A stretch of DNA of 64,000 nucleotides from Xanthostigma xanthostigma (lineage: Eukaryota > Arthropoda > Insecta > Raphidioptera > Raphidiidae): assembly GCA_963575645.1 (NCBI GenBank), contig OY754471.1, positions 34,356,401-34,420,400 of the forward strand, written 5' to 3'. Both the position numbers and the translations under genes were made by a program. The notes beneath the pieces were generated by a model. The model was not told where the DNA came from, did no database searches, and saw nothing but the letters and a program-made list of their open reading frames with translations. Below are positions 9,231-18,500 of this stretch, in pieces (within the stretch, counting starts at the first letter, position 1; the number at the start of each line of letters is the position of its first letter).

Positions 9231-10837
9231 CTATCGGATCTACGCAAGATACTCTATACGACACCATAAATACAATTATTAAAAAAATAAAATTCAAAAT
9301 TTTTCCAGAAAAAATGTAAAATTTTGGATTTCTTCAAGAGAGCTTAATGATTTGTTTTTTAATTACAAACAACTTTTCCCTCTTCACAAAATTCAAATAT
9401 CTTTGAAAAAAAAAATTTTTATTCTGCACCTACACCACATAAAAAATATCAAAAAACCCGTTACTCCCACCACCAAACTTCAAAAAATAATGATTTCTAA
9501 ACCGAGTTCAAAATTCAAAAAAAACGACTTTTTGAAAATTTTCGAAAATGAAAACTCAAAATTTTGGAAATTTTCATTAGGGCGTTATTGTTTGTTACTT
9601 TATTGTTAACACATTTGGACTCTTGAAAAAAAATCAAATAACGAAAATTTAGTTTTGTTGTTAAAATTGAATTTATCAGAGTCGCACACATAGAGAATTA
9701 CTGCACATATTTTTTAAAAAAAATTATGAAAAGGCGTTAATATAATAATAAAGGGCAAAACTCACCATTTATAAAAAAAACATTCACATTTCAAACATTA
9801 TTTCACCACACAAGCGCACGCACCTAACCACAGACCATCTTAACAGTTTAACTGTCGAGCGTTTATAATAATATCTAATCTTATTCATAGTTTAGTCTAT
9901 TCCAATCGAAAAAATAATAATTAAAAAATATTTAAACACTACCGACTTAGCCACACAACAGCGCTAAGTCAAATGATAATATGTTGCAATATACACGCAA
10001 TTTTCGACCTTAGTGTCTGGCAGATATTTTTTACAATCAGCCTACAGAACAGTGCGACTGACTCAGTCCGTGCGACGGTCGACAACATTAAATTAGCATA
10101 AACTGCGCGGGATGACCAATGTTGAAATTTTCGGACTTTGACGGATTTTTTGAAAAGCACCCGACGAAATTGATAATTTAGGAAAAATTTTATTAGATTC
10201 AGAGAGGGCATCTCTTCCAGTTCACCCTACGCACGCGTGCATTTTCTTTTTTAGCGACAGTGCGCCTCGAAAACGTGTCTTTTTCAAAAATTAAAAAAAC
10301 TCTTTCGTTAATATTAGTTGATCAAAGCGAGCGCCATCTCATTGCAAACCGTTTTCACTTGAGGCGTTTTGCTGTCTTTCGAATATTTCACCAAATATTT
10401 CAAATTAAAAGATTTTTATTTTTAGTCGAGATAAATAATCCCTTGCGGCCCTGCCAAAAATCCTGTTTATGTTTGCATGCAAAAAACAATTTATTGAATA
10501 TCTCGAAAACGGTCGAACGGATTTTAACGTGGTTTTTTTCATTCGATAGCGGCCGAGTAGACGAAGCCTTTGCACTTTTCAGAAATGTCAAAAAGTCAAA
10601 GGGGGGCAGTAACAAGTCGAAAAGAAAAAAAATGCATCGTTTTTCCCTCTCTCATAACAGTGCTATCTTTGTACGTCTCTCCTGACCTTTTACAAAGTAA
10701 TTGTGTAAACGAACAACAATGTAGTAAACAACTTGAAGCACGCAAGGACATATTAAAAGTAAAAGCGGAAATAAAAAAGCAGTCAATAACCCGTATGTAA
10801 AAACAATATTATTTAAGATTACTGAACGTTGCACATT
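9231..10837. other. Polinton left non-coding region
   Basis: About 1.6 kb between terminal repeat and the first repeats and promoter. It is AT-rich, with long A and T runs. Small open frames at 9352-9609 (+), 9969-10211 (-), 10260-10685 (+) and 10570-10800 (+) have homopolymer-driven composition and no motif I recognise. The last one ends in a more protein-like basic stretch and could be a gene remnant. I call no gene here. Confidence 0.5.
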
Positions 10838-11155
10838 CCACTTTAGGAATTGCAAGGTCTTGCAACTCGAGGCGAGTTAATATTTATTACGTCTGTAAAT
10901 ATAAATGATTGCAAACGCAATTAAGAAAAATAAAAATTGAGTTTCCACTTTAGAATTGCAAGGTCTTGCAACTCGAGGTGAGTTAATATTTATTACGCCT
11001 GTAAATATAAATGATTGCAAACGCAATTAATAAAAAATAAAAATTATGTTTAATCTTTAGAATTGCAATTTATTACTACCCGTGGCGACTTAATAACTAC
11101 TACGTCTGTAAAAATATTTTCTAGCAAAACACAATAAAATAAAAATGGTGTTTAC
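10838..11155 (+). repeat. Three tandem copies of a 107-bp unit upstream of the first Polinton promoter
   Basis: Units start near 10838, 10945 and 11050. Each carries GAATTGCAAGGTCTTGCAAC (the third is degenerate), GAGTTAATATTTATTACG and AATGATTGCAAACGCAATTA. GCAAGGTCTTGC and TTGCAAACGCAA are short inverted motifs. They lie about 70 bp before the first TATA box, so an enhancer or replication-control role is plausible; this is inference. Confidence 0.8.
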
Positions 11156-11225
11156 ATTCTACACCTGCAAGATATACACAATGCATGCGACCGTGGAATA
11201 ATACATTTTTTTGAAAATGGTTTAG

Positions 11226-11262
11226 TATATAACCTACCGAGGTACAGCCACAATTATCAGTT
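11226..11262 (+). promoter_or_regulatory. Polinton early promoter: TATATAAC and TCAGTT initiator
   Basis: TATATAAC at 11226 and TATCAGTTGG with the initiator A at 11259, about 31-33 nt apart, as in arthropod core promoters. The leader downstream contains no ATG until 11546. Confidence 0.75.
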
Positions 11263-11425
11263 GGTCTTTACGTGTTCACGGATCGTGTTTTGAACAACTT
11301 TAAACAACTTTAAACAATTCGGCATTATAAGTGTTTCAAAACAAAACAACACATAAAGTTTTTTTCTAAAACAAGAATTGGATCGTTGGTTTTTATTGAA
11401 TTGTCGTTTGAATACAGCATACAAG

Positions 11426-11545
11426 GTAAATATTTATTTTATTTAAATGATTTTAGTTCACATGCACACATACGCCCTAATAAAGGTTTCCCTGCAGTAT
11501 GTTTAACGAAAACGTCTTTTATGTTGTTCTATTTCTTTGTTATAG
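11426..11545 (+). other. Probable 5'-UTR intron of the first Polinton gene (120 nt)
   Basis: Donor AAG/GTAAAT at 11426; acceptor preceded by the pyrimidine-rich TTCTATTTCTTTGTTATAG ending at 11545, directly before the ATG at 11546. Exonic leader 11259-11425 has no ATG. The same leader could also be spliced to later acceptors such as AAATACAG at about 12058, serving the Cys-rich ORF and the polymerase. Splicing is inferred from sequence only. Confidence 0.65.
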
Positions 11546-11947
11546 ATGTCCAAATTCAATAAAATTGGCAACTGTGAATTGAGCAACGACGAAAATAAAT
11601 TTAGTAAATTAAACAGTTTAGAAATAAATAAAAAATATCAAATAAAAAGTATAAACACAATGACAACAAAATACGGGTCCAAACTCACCGTAACGCTTAA
11701 AGACAAGGAGGGCATCTTTTTTTTACCTGCCCGATTTGAAAGATTGTCCGATATAGAAAAACAGGAGCTATTAGCGGTAAAAAACACGTCGCTAGTTTAC
11801 AAAGGCGAGAAGACCATCGGCCAGTATCGAAACAAGACGGCGATAATAAATTTTGTGGACAACTCCTCCTCCTCCTCTGGCGACGACAGCAGCAGCTGCA
11901 CAAATAGAGATATCGACGATGAGGAGGAAATCCCAAAAAAAGAGTAA
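11546..11947 (+). CDS. Small protein with predicted OB-fold-like core, candidate ssDNA-binding protein
   Basis: 133 residues. Residues about 24-103 alternate short beta-like stretches (KKYQIKSINTMTTKYGSKL, TVTLKDKEGIFFLPARFERL, NTSLVYKGE, TAIINFVD). This pattern, with TKYGSK and LPARF, recurs in small proteins of insect Maverick elements as I recall them and suggests an OB-fold that binds single-stranded DNA, a need of protein-primed replication. The C-terminus is a run of Ser followed by Asp and Glu, as in other ssDNA-binding proteins with acidic tails. It is the first gene after the early promoter and follows a predicted 5'-UTR intron. AATAAA follows about 50 bp after the stop. The function is inference from pattern and position. 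Confidence 0.6.
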   Translation: MSKFNKIGNCELSNDENKFSKLNSLEINKKYQIKSINTMTTKYGSKLTVTLKDKEGIFFLPARFERLSDIEKQELLAVKNTSLVYKGEKTIGQYRNKTAIINFVDNSSSSSGDDSSSCTNRDIDDEEEIPKKE

Positions 11948-12028
11948 AATTGAACAAAGATGACAACACCGCTTCCACATCATCATCATCATTTTAAATA
12001 AACTGTTATTTATATCATTAGTATGTAG

Positions 12029-12451
12029 TGCAAATGTTTTGCAGTTTTTAAATACAGTAACCATTCATTTAACGCTAATTTTTGCAACGATTGCACAGAG
12101 AAATTTCAAAAAGACTGTAAATTCATTAAAAGTAATTCGGAAAATTACTGTTTTCTGTGTGAGAAGACAAAATTTTTTGGATGTTGTATATTTCTTCATT
12201 TAACGAAAAAAATAATATATTTTAAAGAAATGCTTTCGGGTAGATGGTTACCAGACTTTACAAACTTGAAACACTCACACTGTTTAAAATGTAAAAAAAG
12301 TTTAATGCAGTGTTTTCGTAAATGTAAATTTTGTTTTTCAAATATAACTAGCTTAAGAGCATTAGCATACAGACAAATACTATTGTACAATATTGCTCTA
12401 CCTAATTATTTGGAAGACGATGTAGTGTTTTTTGTAAAAAACAATAAATAA
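12029..12451 (+). CDS. Cysteine-rich ORF without an early ATG, possible zinc-binding protein
   Basis: The frame 12029-12451 is open for 140 codons, but its first ATG is at 12230 (73 codons left). The part before the ATG is rich in paired cysteines (CNDC, CFLCEK, GCC), and the part after has HCLKCKKSL then CFRKCKFC, so the Cys pattern spans the ATG and suggests the whole frame is translated. The spacing resembles a RING or other treble zinc-binding fold but does not match a RING consensus cleanly. A splice acceptor AAATACAG at about 12058 could attach an upstream exon. The stop is one base before the polymerase ATG. I do not recognise the family; role unknown, perhaps early and regulatory. Confidence 0.45.
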   Translation, partial: CKCFAVFKYSNHSFNANFCNDCTEKFQKDCKFIKSNSENYCFLCEKTKFFGCCIFLHLTKKIIYFKEMLSGRWLPDFTNLKHSHCLKCKKSLMQCFRKCKFCFSNITSLRALAYRQILLYNIALPNYLEDDVVFFVKNNK

Positions 12452-12452
12452 A

Positions 12453-15400
12453 ATGTTCAAGTGTGACGTGTGCGGTAAAACTTTTACGAGCCGGGACCAT
12501 AGACAGAGACATGTGAAAATTCATGATAAAACTGAGCGTGTAGAGTGTATAGTGTGCGGTGAATATTTCAACCGAGCAGACAATATGAAAGCACATTTGG
12601 TAAGAGTGCATTCTATAAAAGGAACAGGCACAAAAGGGGTGCGCTCTATTGATCCAATGGACGCTGCAGCATCCACTTCAACAGGCAAACGCGCCGGCAG
12701 CAACAACAATGATTCCGGGCAAGCGAAACGTGTCAAAAACGAGCAATTGTGCGAAGTCTGCGGCGTGTTGGTCGACTCTAGAGGTTTGGCTGGACATAGG
12801 AACAGCACCGCGCATAAGGAAAATTCTTTCATAGGTCTTCGCGAAAACGTAGAAGTCTGCAAGTCAGCGTTCAAGAAGCGTATTTGTTCTTATAAAATAC
12901 ACAACAAAGACCGTTCAAATTTGGACGTTACGCTCTTTATGCAAGCGAGCAGGTCGGACGTGGTGGACTTGCTCACGCTGTCTTTGGAGCGTTTCGTCGC
13001 TTTGAAATTTAACATGGAACTGTTTGCAGACTTCTACAAGGTCAACGCTACCGAGAAAGGTGACGTTGTAGTGAACGAACTGAAATCTTTCAACACCAAG
13101 AGCGTGGCACTTACTCAAGGCAGCGATCCGGCCGCCATCTATGACGAAATGACTGTCAAGATTGTGAAAAAGTCTGAAGAGTTCCAGGAAGTGCAGAGCG
13201 GTTGGGCGTTGCGGCAGATACGCTACATTGAATTGAACGTAATGAAGTATAACCCACTGCGAGCGTCCAAATACATACAGCTACCCAAGAAAATTCGCGA
13301 CAAGCACTCCGTCGTCAACGTGGAAAACGAGAACGACAACGCATGTTTCGCCTGGTCGATAATGAGCGCGCTGTATCCCGTCGTTAATAATCCACATCGC
13401 ACCACCTCGTACGCGCACTACGACACAGTGTTGAATTTTAAAAATATAGACTTCCCAGTGAAGATAAAAGACGTGTCGAAATTCGAGAGGCAAAACAACA
13501 GTGTCAGTGTAAATGTGTATGGTTTGAACGATAAAGACGAAATAGTTGTATTGTATGTGACGAGTGATCGAAAATTAAATCATGTAAACGTTTTATATTT
13601 ATGTAACGATGAAGGTGTAACTCATTACGTATGGATCAAGCACCTATCGCGCTTGGTGCGCAGTCAGTTGACAGCACACACTGAACAAATACATTTATGC
13701 GACGGGTGCTTGGTTTCGTTCGCTAATGAGTTCAAGTTGCAGAGACATCAAGAGCAGGACTGTGGTAAGGTGCGTGTGTCTTTACCGACCGCCGACATTG
13801 TGACGGATCGACTGGGTAGAAAGGCGCCCGGCAATATTGTAAAATTTAAAAACTTAGAAAGGAAAATGACCGTTCCGTTTGTCATTTACGCCGATTCTGA
13901 AAGCTACCTGCAACCGATTCGCGGCTGCTCAGCCGATCCGTCCGCGTCATACGTTCAGTCGTTGCAAAAACACACGCCCTATAGTTTTGGCTATTATGTA
14001 AAGTGCTCCTACGATGACGCATTGTCCACGTACCGTTGCGTCAGAGGCGTCGACTGCATCGATCGCTTCATAGACACACTGGTGGCCGACGTCAGACGCT
14101 TGACGAAAATCTCACAGACGGTCGTGCCGATGCGTCAGCTGGAAGCCGACGAGCGACGACGAATCTATTCGGCAACGGCCTGTTGCCTATGCAGTGAAAA
14201 ATTCACCGAACGCGACGTGTGCGATAAAAAGGTGGTGTTAGATCACTGTCACTTGACGGGCGAGCCGAATGGATTGGCCCACAACTCGTGTAATTTAAAT
14301 TACAAAGTTCCCAAGTTTATACCGATATTTTTCCATAATCTTGACTATGACGTGCATTTATTTATATCTAAATTTGCGGAAAAATACCAAAAAATCAGCG
14401 TCATACCTCTCAATAAAGAAAAATATATTTCAATGTCCATAAAAATTCCTGTAAACGAACAAGACGACTGCAGCGATGACACTCACTATACTGACCTTTA
14501 TGACAACGAAGAGGACGATAGAAAAAAATATGTAGAGTTGCGATTCTTGGATTCTTTTAGATTCATTTCGGCCGGCCTAGACAAAATTGCAAAGACTCTC
14601 ACCGACAACGAGTGCACAGAAATGCGAGCACTCTTCACCGACCACGAACAGTTTAAATTGCTCAGACGGAAAGGAATCTTTCCGTACGAGTATGTAGACT
14701 CCTTATCAAAATTGGACGACACCGAATTACCGCACATAGACTTATTTACGAGCCTGCTTAAAAGCAATAGTAAAATCAGCAATGAAGACTACGCCCACGC
14801 TCAAAACGTATGGCATAGTTTCAATTGCAATACTCTCGGCGATTACAGTGACGTGTACCTGAAAACTGACGTGATGATATTGGCAGACGCGTTTGAAAAA
14901 TTTAGAATTGCGACGAAAACACATTACGAACTTGATCCGGCTCACTATTTTACAACGCCCGGTCTTTCCTGGGACTGCATGTTGAAATTTACCGACATAC
15001 AACTAGAACTTTTGACGGACATTGACCAAATACATTTTGTGAGACGCGCGTTACGCGGTGGCATCAGTCAGTGCTCGAAACGCTACAGCGAAGCCAACAA
15101 CAAATACATGCAAACATACGACACTAGCAAACCTTCGTCCTACATAGTCTATTTAGACGCAAACAACCAGTACGGGTGGAGTATGTCTGAAGCGATGCCT
15201 TACGGCAACTTCAAATGGCTACCCGAACTGGAAATTAATAACTTTGACTATAGCGGCATAGCTCCGAACGCGGACGAAGGATGCTTTTTAGAGGTGGACT
15301 TGGAGTACCCGACAGAATTACACGACTTACACAAAGACCTACCCTTTTGCGCTAAGCAACAAGTGCCGCCCACATCGAAATCAAAACAGACTAAACTTTT

Positions 15401-16448
15401 GACCGCCCTGACCGACAAACAGAAATACGTTTTACACTACAGAAACTTGCAGCAGTGTGTAAGGCACGGCTTACGCGTTACAAAAATACACCGCGTGTTG
15501 ACTTTTAAGCAGAGCGACTTTTTGAAACCGTACATTGACGCCAACACTGAACTACGTAAACTAGCGACCTCTGACTTTGAAAAGGACCTCTATAAACTGT
15601 TCAACAACGCTATATTCGGTAAAAGTGTTGAGAGTGTAGAGAAACGCGTAGACGTTAAACTTATAAGCGATTGGAAAAATAGCGGTAAAAATTTGGACGC
15701 TGAGACTTTGATAAGTAGACCGAATTTTCATTCAATCACCGTGTTTAATGAGAATTTTGTCGGTGTACAAATGAAACGTCTCAGCGTCAAGTACGACAAG
15801 CCAAACTATATCGGCCTATCTGTTCTCGATGTCTCAAAAATTTTAATGTATGATTTTCTTTACGCTTACATGAAACCTAAGTACGGCGAGAGCGTGCGTC
15901 TTTGCTACACCGACACAGATTCGTTTATTTTCGAAGTGAAGACAGACGATTTTTACAATGATATCAAGGGTGACGTTCTGGAACGATTCGATACTTCCAA
16001 CTTCCCAGCAGACAATCCGTACGGCTTACCTCTGGTGAATAAGAAAGTGTTGGGTAAGTTCAAGTTCGAAGTCACGGATAACATTGTAAAATTTGTCGGA
16101 CTTCGATCAAAATTGTACGCCTATTTAACGGACAAATTATGCAACGACTCCGAATGCGTTCATGCTGCGTGCGACTACGATCGCGATGCCGGAGGAAGTT
16201 GTTTCAAGAAGAGCAAAGGCGTAAAAAAAGACACTGTCGCCGCTTTTAAATTTCATGATTATTTACGTTGCTTAGAGACTAAGAAGCACCTCATGTGTAG
16301 CATGTGCGTGTTCAGATCGATCAAGCATGAGGTCTACACGCAAGAAATCAATAAGATCGGTTTGAGCGCGCACGACGACAAACGCTTTCTTATAGCGGGA
16401 ACGCACGACACGCTGCCATGGGGTCATTATAAAATTAATGAAAAATAG
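12453..16448 (+). CDS. polB: Protein-primed DNA polymerase B with N-terminal zinc fingers
   Basis: 1331 residues; replicates the element's genome. Two C2H2 fingers stand at residues 4-51 (CDVCGKTF..HVKIH, CIVCGEYF..HLVRVH) and a third C2H2-like one near 100 (CEVCGVLVDSRGLAGH). Next comes the segment seen in Polinton polymerases with ENDNACFAWSIMSAL (about 290) and HYVWIKHLSRL, then a CDGC..H..C finger. Exonuclease motifs: YADSES (about 480), FHNLDYD (about 627), YSDVYLKTD (about 798). Between Exo I and Exo II is an endonuclease VII-like DHCHLTGEPNGLAHNSCN block. Polymerase motifs: A, LDANNQYG (about 902); B, FNNAIFGK (about 1050); C, YTDTDS (about 1152); then GLRSKLYAY. The frame is uninterrupted. 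Start is the first ATG, one base after the previous stop. Confidence 0.95.
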   Translation: MFKCDVCGKTFTSRDHRQRHVKIHDKTERVECIVCGEYFNRADNMKAHLVRVHSIKGTGTKGVRSIDPMDAAASTSTGKRAGSNNNDSGQAKRVKNEQLCEVCGVLVDSRGLAGHRNSTAHKENSFIGLRENVEVCKSAFKKRICSYKIHNKDRSNLDVTLFMQASRSDVVDLLTLSLERFVALKFNMELFADFYKVNATEKGDVVVNELKSFNTKSVALTQGSDPAAIYDEMTVKIVKKSEEFQEVQSGWALRQIRYIELNVMKYNPLRASKYIQLPKKIRDKHSVVNVENENDNACFAWSIMSALYPVVNNPHRTTSYAHYDTVLNFKNIDFPVKIKDVSKFERQNNSVSVNVYGLNDKDEIVVLYVTSDRKLNHVNVLYLCNDEGVTHYVWIKHLSRLVRSQLTAHTEQIHLCDGCLVSFANEFKLQRHQEQDCGKVRVSLPTADIVTDRLGRKAPGNIVKFKNLERKMTVPFVIYADSESYLQPIRGCSADPSASYVQSLQKHTPYSFGYYVKCSYDDALSTYRCVRGVDCIDRFIDTLVADVRRLTKISQTVVPMRQLEADERRRIYSATACCLCSEKFTERDVCDKKVVLDHCHLTGEPNGLAHNSCNLNYKVPKFIPIFFHNLDYDVHLFISKFAEKYQKISVIPLNKEKYISMSIKIPVNEQDDCSDDTHYTDLYDNEEDDRKKYVELRFLDSFRFISAGLDKIAKTLTDNECTEMRALFTDHEQFKLLRRKGIFPYEYVDSLSKLDDTELPHIDLFTSLLKSNSKISNEDYAHAQNVWHSFNCNTLGDYSDVYLKTDVMILADAFEKFRIATKTHYELDPAHYFTTPGLSWDCMLKFTDIQLELLTDIDQIHFVRRALRGGISQCSKRYSEANNKYMQTYDTSKPSSYIVYLDANNQYGWSMSEAMPYGNFKWLPELEINNFDYSGIAPNADEGCFLEVDLEYPTELHDLHKDLPFCAKQQVPPTSKSKQTKLLTALTDKQKYVLHYRNLQQCVRHGLRVTKIHRVLTFKQSDFLKPYIDANTELRKLATSDFEKDLYKLFNNAIFGKSVESVEKRVDVKLISDWKNSGKNLDAETLISRPNFHSITVFNENFVGVQMKRLSVKYDKPNYIGLSVLDVSKILMYDFLYAYMKPKYGESVRLCYTDTDSFIFEVKTDDFYNDIKGDVLERFDTSNFPADNPYGLPLVNKKVLGKFKFEVTDNIVKFVGLRSKLYAYLTDKLCNDSECVHAACDYDRDAGGSCFKKSKGVKKDTVAAFKFHDYLRCLETKKHLMCSMCVFRSIKHEVYTQEINKIGLSAHDDKRFLIAGTHDTLPWGHYKINEK

Positions 16449-16675
16449 AATGTAATTTTTTTGCATAATACTATTCGATGTAATTTACTAATAAAATTGT
16501 TGTAATTTACTAACAAAAATATCCATATATATTTTTATTATTGATTATTGTATTTTTATAAATTTATTAAATTTTTCAATTTGTAAAACTCAACACTGTT
16601 TACTTTTTTTATTTTTTCATTTCAGACTGATTAAAGTGGTGCAATCTTTGAATTAAAAGTTCATTGCTTTTCTTC
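16449..16675. terminator. Intergenic region after polB with polyadenylation signals
   Basis: Very AT-rich. AATAAAATTG near 16490 is a probable polyadenylation signal for the early transcript. Late promoter elements begin at 16676. Confidence 0.5.
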
Positions 16676-16714
16676 TATATAAAAAACTTACACACACCAT
16701 TTCTTCCTCAGTTG
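16676..16714 (+). promoter_or_regulatory. Promoter of the packaging ATPase: TATATAAAA and TCAGTT
   Basis: TATATAAAA at 16676 and CTCAGTTG with A at 16710, about 32 nt from the inner TATAAAA. First ATG downstream is the ATPase start at 16736. Confidence 0.75.
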
Positions 16715-16735
16715 CTCGTGAGCTGTGATCAAAAA

Positions 16736-17440
16736 ATGAAACTGTTACAGCAGCCGGTAAAGATTGAAATTTTAAATCTAGATCAAAAAAAAAGTGCACA
16801 GACAATAATTAAGAAACATGGAGTTTTACTTCCCACTAGTGTGAGGTGTATTGTTGTTGGTCCGTCGAATTGCGGTAAGACCAATGTTATGGTTTCCTTG
16901 TTGATCGACAGCAACGGACTAAAGTTTGAAAATGTATACGTATACTCGAAATCTCTGCAACAGGAGAAATATCGACTGCTTGCAGAGATCTTGAGCGGCG
17001 TCAGTGGAATGGGCTATTACACCTTTACCGACAGTGAAACAATAATGCATCCGAACGAGGCAAAACGAAATTCAATTTTTATTTTCGACGATGTGGCGTG
17101 TGAAAGTCAGAGCAACATTCGCGAATACTTTAGCATGGGACGACACGCTAGTGTCGATAGTTTTTACCTATGTCAGTCGTACAGTAGGATACCCAAACAG
17201 CTCGTCAGAGACAATGCTAATTTTATTGTGCTCTTCAAGCAAGACGATATGAACTTGCATCATGCATATGATGATTACGTCAACACCGATATGTCTTTTC
17301 AAGAGTTTAAAAATCTCTGTGTCAAGTGCTGGGCGGAGAACAAGTACAATTTTTTTGTGATCGATAGAGACTCGGATCTAAACAAAGGTCGATATAGAGT
17401 GAATTTCGACAAATTTATAGCCGTGAAACAGCAAGTATAA
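16736..17440 (+). CDS. A32/FtsK-HerA-type genome-packaging ATPase
   Basis: 234 residues from the ATG at 16736. I prefer this start over 16664 because the latter lies upstream of the predicted transcription start at 16710. Walker A GPSNCGKT is at residues 42-49, and Walker B FIFDD ends at residues 118-119. A downstream SMGRHASVDSFYLCQSYSRIPKQLVRDN block corresponds to the sensor region of A32-like ATPases. In the adenovirus-Polinton-poxvirus lineage this enzyme drives DNA into the preformed capsid. Length is normal for Polinton ATPases. The next gene's TATA box overlaps this stop codon. Confidence 0.92.
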   Translation: MKLLQQPVKIEILNLDQKKSAQTIIKKHGVLLPTSVRCIVVGPSNCGKTNVMVSLLIDSNGLKFENVYVYSKSLQQEKYRLLAEILSGVSGMGYYTFTDSETIMHPNEAKRNSIFIFDDVACESQSNIREYFSMGRHASVDSFYLCQSYSRIPKQLVRDNANFIVLFKQDDMNLHHAYDDYVNTDMSFQEFKNLCVKCWAENKYNFFVIDRDSDLNKGRYRVNFDKFIAVKQQV

Positions 17441-17473
17441 ATATACACGTCCCGTTCAATTATTACGCAGTTG
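17436..17473 (+). promoter_or_regulatory. Promoter of the DUF8207-like gene: TATAAATA and GCAGTTG
   Basis: TATAAATA at 17436 contains the TAA stop of the ATPase. GCAGTTG has its A at 17469, 33 nt downstream. The next ATG is at 17499. Confidence 0.75.
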
Positions 17474-17498
17474 TGCTTCTGTCGTGCGCTCCGGTGAC

Positions 17499-18458
17499 AT
17501 GATGAAGAAGAATAAAAGCGAAATTTCCCTGCGTAAGCGATTGCGAAGAGCCATTAAATCCGTTAGAAATAAATATAATATCATAAAATCGGGTGTTTTT
17601 GAGCAGAGCAGATGTGCAGAGACGCAATTACAACCGCTCATAGGTCCTATTAAAATTCTAATAGATCGTGTAAAAAAAGAACAAGAAGAAGATGAAGAAG
17701 AACGGAAGTTTCTTAAGAGAGAATTAAAATTAGACGAAACTCCACGAAAACTATCGTCGACGACGACTGCTACAAGAACCGCTTTGAGCCGTAAACTTGA
17801 TTTTCAAGCACCGATATCATCTAGTACACCTACCGCCACTACCACTGTCACCAAGCCGATCACTCCAAATCTTTCGGAAATATATTTAAATAGAAAACCT
17901 GTAAATCAAAAAGACTACGTTTACGGAGTTAAATATATAGACGAGGAAGAAAATGATGGCGACGAAAATGCAGGCAAATACATGATTGGAGATAAGGAAA
18001 TACGTTTTCTTGAAAACGATTTTGTAGTCGGTAAATACAAGGTCGACGGTACTGCGGGACTTTATGAATTGATTTTTATGAAAAAACCTGAAAATTATAC
18101 GGGACAGGATAGGGCAGTATACGCGCAGCTTTTAAAATATACAGGCGCACATCTAAAAACAGATGGTAAAATAAAATCTAATTCGGGTTTTAAATATAAA
18201 AATATAATCGCACCTCTGTTTGCAAACAAAAATGATAAAGAAACTGAAACAACAGGATCAGTTGCAGCGACCGGTAAGGGAATGTTTTTAAAAATGAACC
18301 GAAACAAGACGAAAGAGTATGTGTATTGGAATAATTTGAACGAATTGGTAGACAGACTGAAATTGTTGTACGCTTCCCAAGAAGCTGGCAATACTTCGCA
18401 TCACAACGAAATAGTTTCAATCATAGAAGAACTGAGGGAAGCAAACATTATTGTATAA
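17499..18458 (+). CDS. DUF8207-like Polinton protein of unknown function
   Basis: 319 residues from ATG 17499; the open frame begins at 17484 with a GTG, but the ATG is the first after the predicted transcription start. The N-terminus is very basic (LRKRLRRAIKSVRNKY), followed by an acidic coiled-coil-like stretch with EEDEEER, then a Thr/Ser-rich linker. The C-terminal half is the conserved part: FVVGKYKVDGTAGLYELIF, KPENYTGQDRAVYAQLL, then YVYWNNLNELVDRLKLL, ASQEAGNTSHHNEI and IEELREANII. I recall this C-terminal block from insect proteins labelled DUF8207 and associated with Polintons; the label is from memory. Its place among virion genes suggests a virion or core role, which is inference. 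Confidence 0.7.
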   Translation: MMKKNKSEISLRKRLRRAIKSVRNKYNIIKSGVFEQSRCAETQLQPLIGPIKILIDRVKKEQEEDEEERKFLKRELKLDETPRKLSSTTTATRTALSRKLDFQAPISSSTPTATTTVTKPITPNLSEIYLNRKPVNQKDYVYGVKYIDEEENDGDENAGKYMIGDKEIRFLENDFVVGKYKVDGTAGLYELIFMKKPENYTGQDRAVYAQLLKYTGAHLKTDGKIKSNSGFKYKNIIAPLFANKNDKETETTGSVAATGKGMFLKMNRNKTKEYVYWNNLNELVDRLKLLYASQEAGNTSHHNEIVSIIEELREANIIV

Positions 18459-18490
18459 ATTGAGTTTTGTTTACCGCTCGATCGTCAGTG
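18454..18490 (+). promoter_or_regulatory. Promoter of the fibre-like gene: TATAAATT and TCAGTG
   Basis: TATAAATT at 18454 overlaps the previous stop codon. CGTCAGTGCG has its A at 18487, 33 nt downstream, and the ATG follows at 18501. Confidence 0.75.
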
Positions 18491-18500
18491 CGCTTTCAAC

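Noticed and set aside
8802-9269. 155-codon + strand frame and its mirror at 28257-28736 on the minus strand
   Set aside because: Both are the same frame in the two Polinton terminal inverted repeats. It crosses subrepeats and ends in unrelated sequence on each side.
10260-10685. 141-codon + strand frame in the left Polinton region
   Set aside because: Composition follows A/T runs, there are no motifs, and no promoter pair precedes it.
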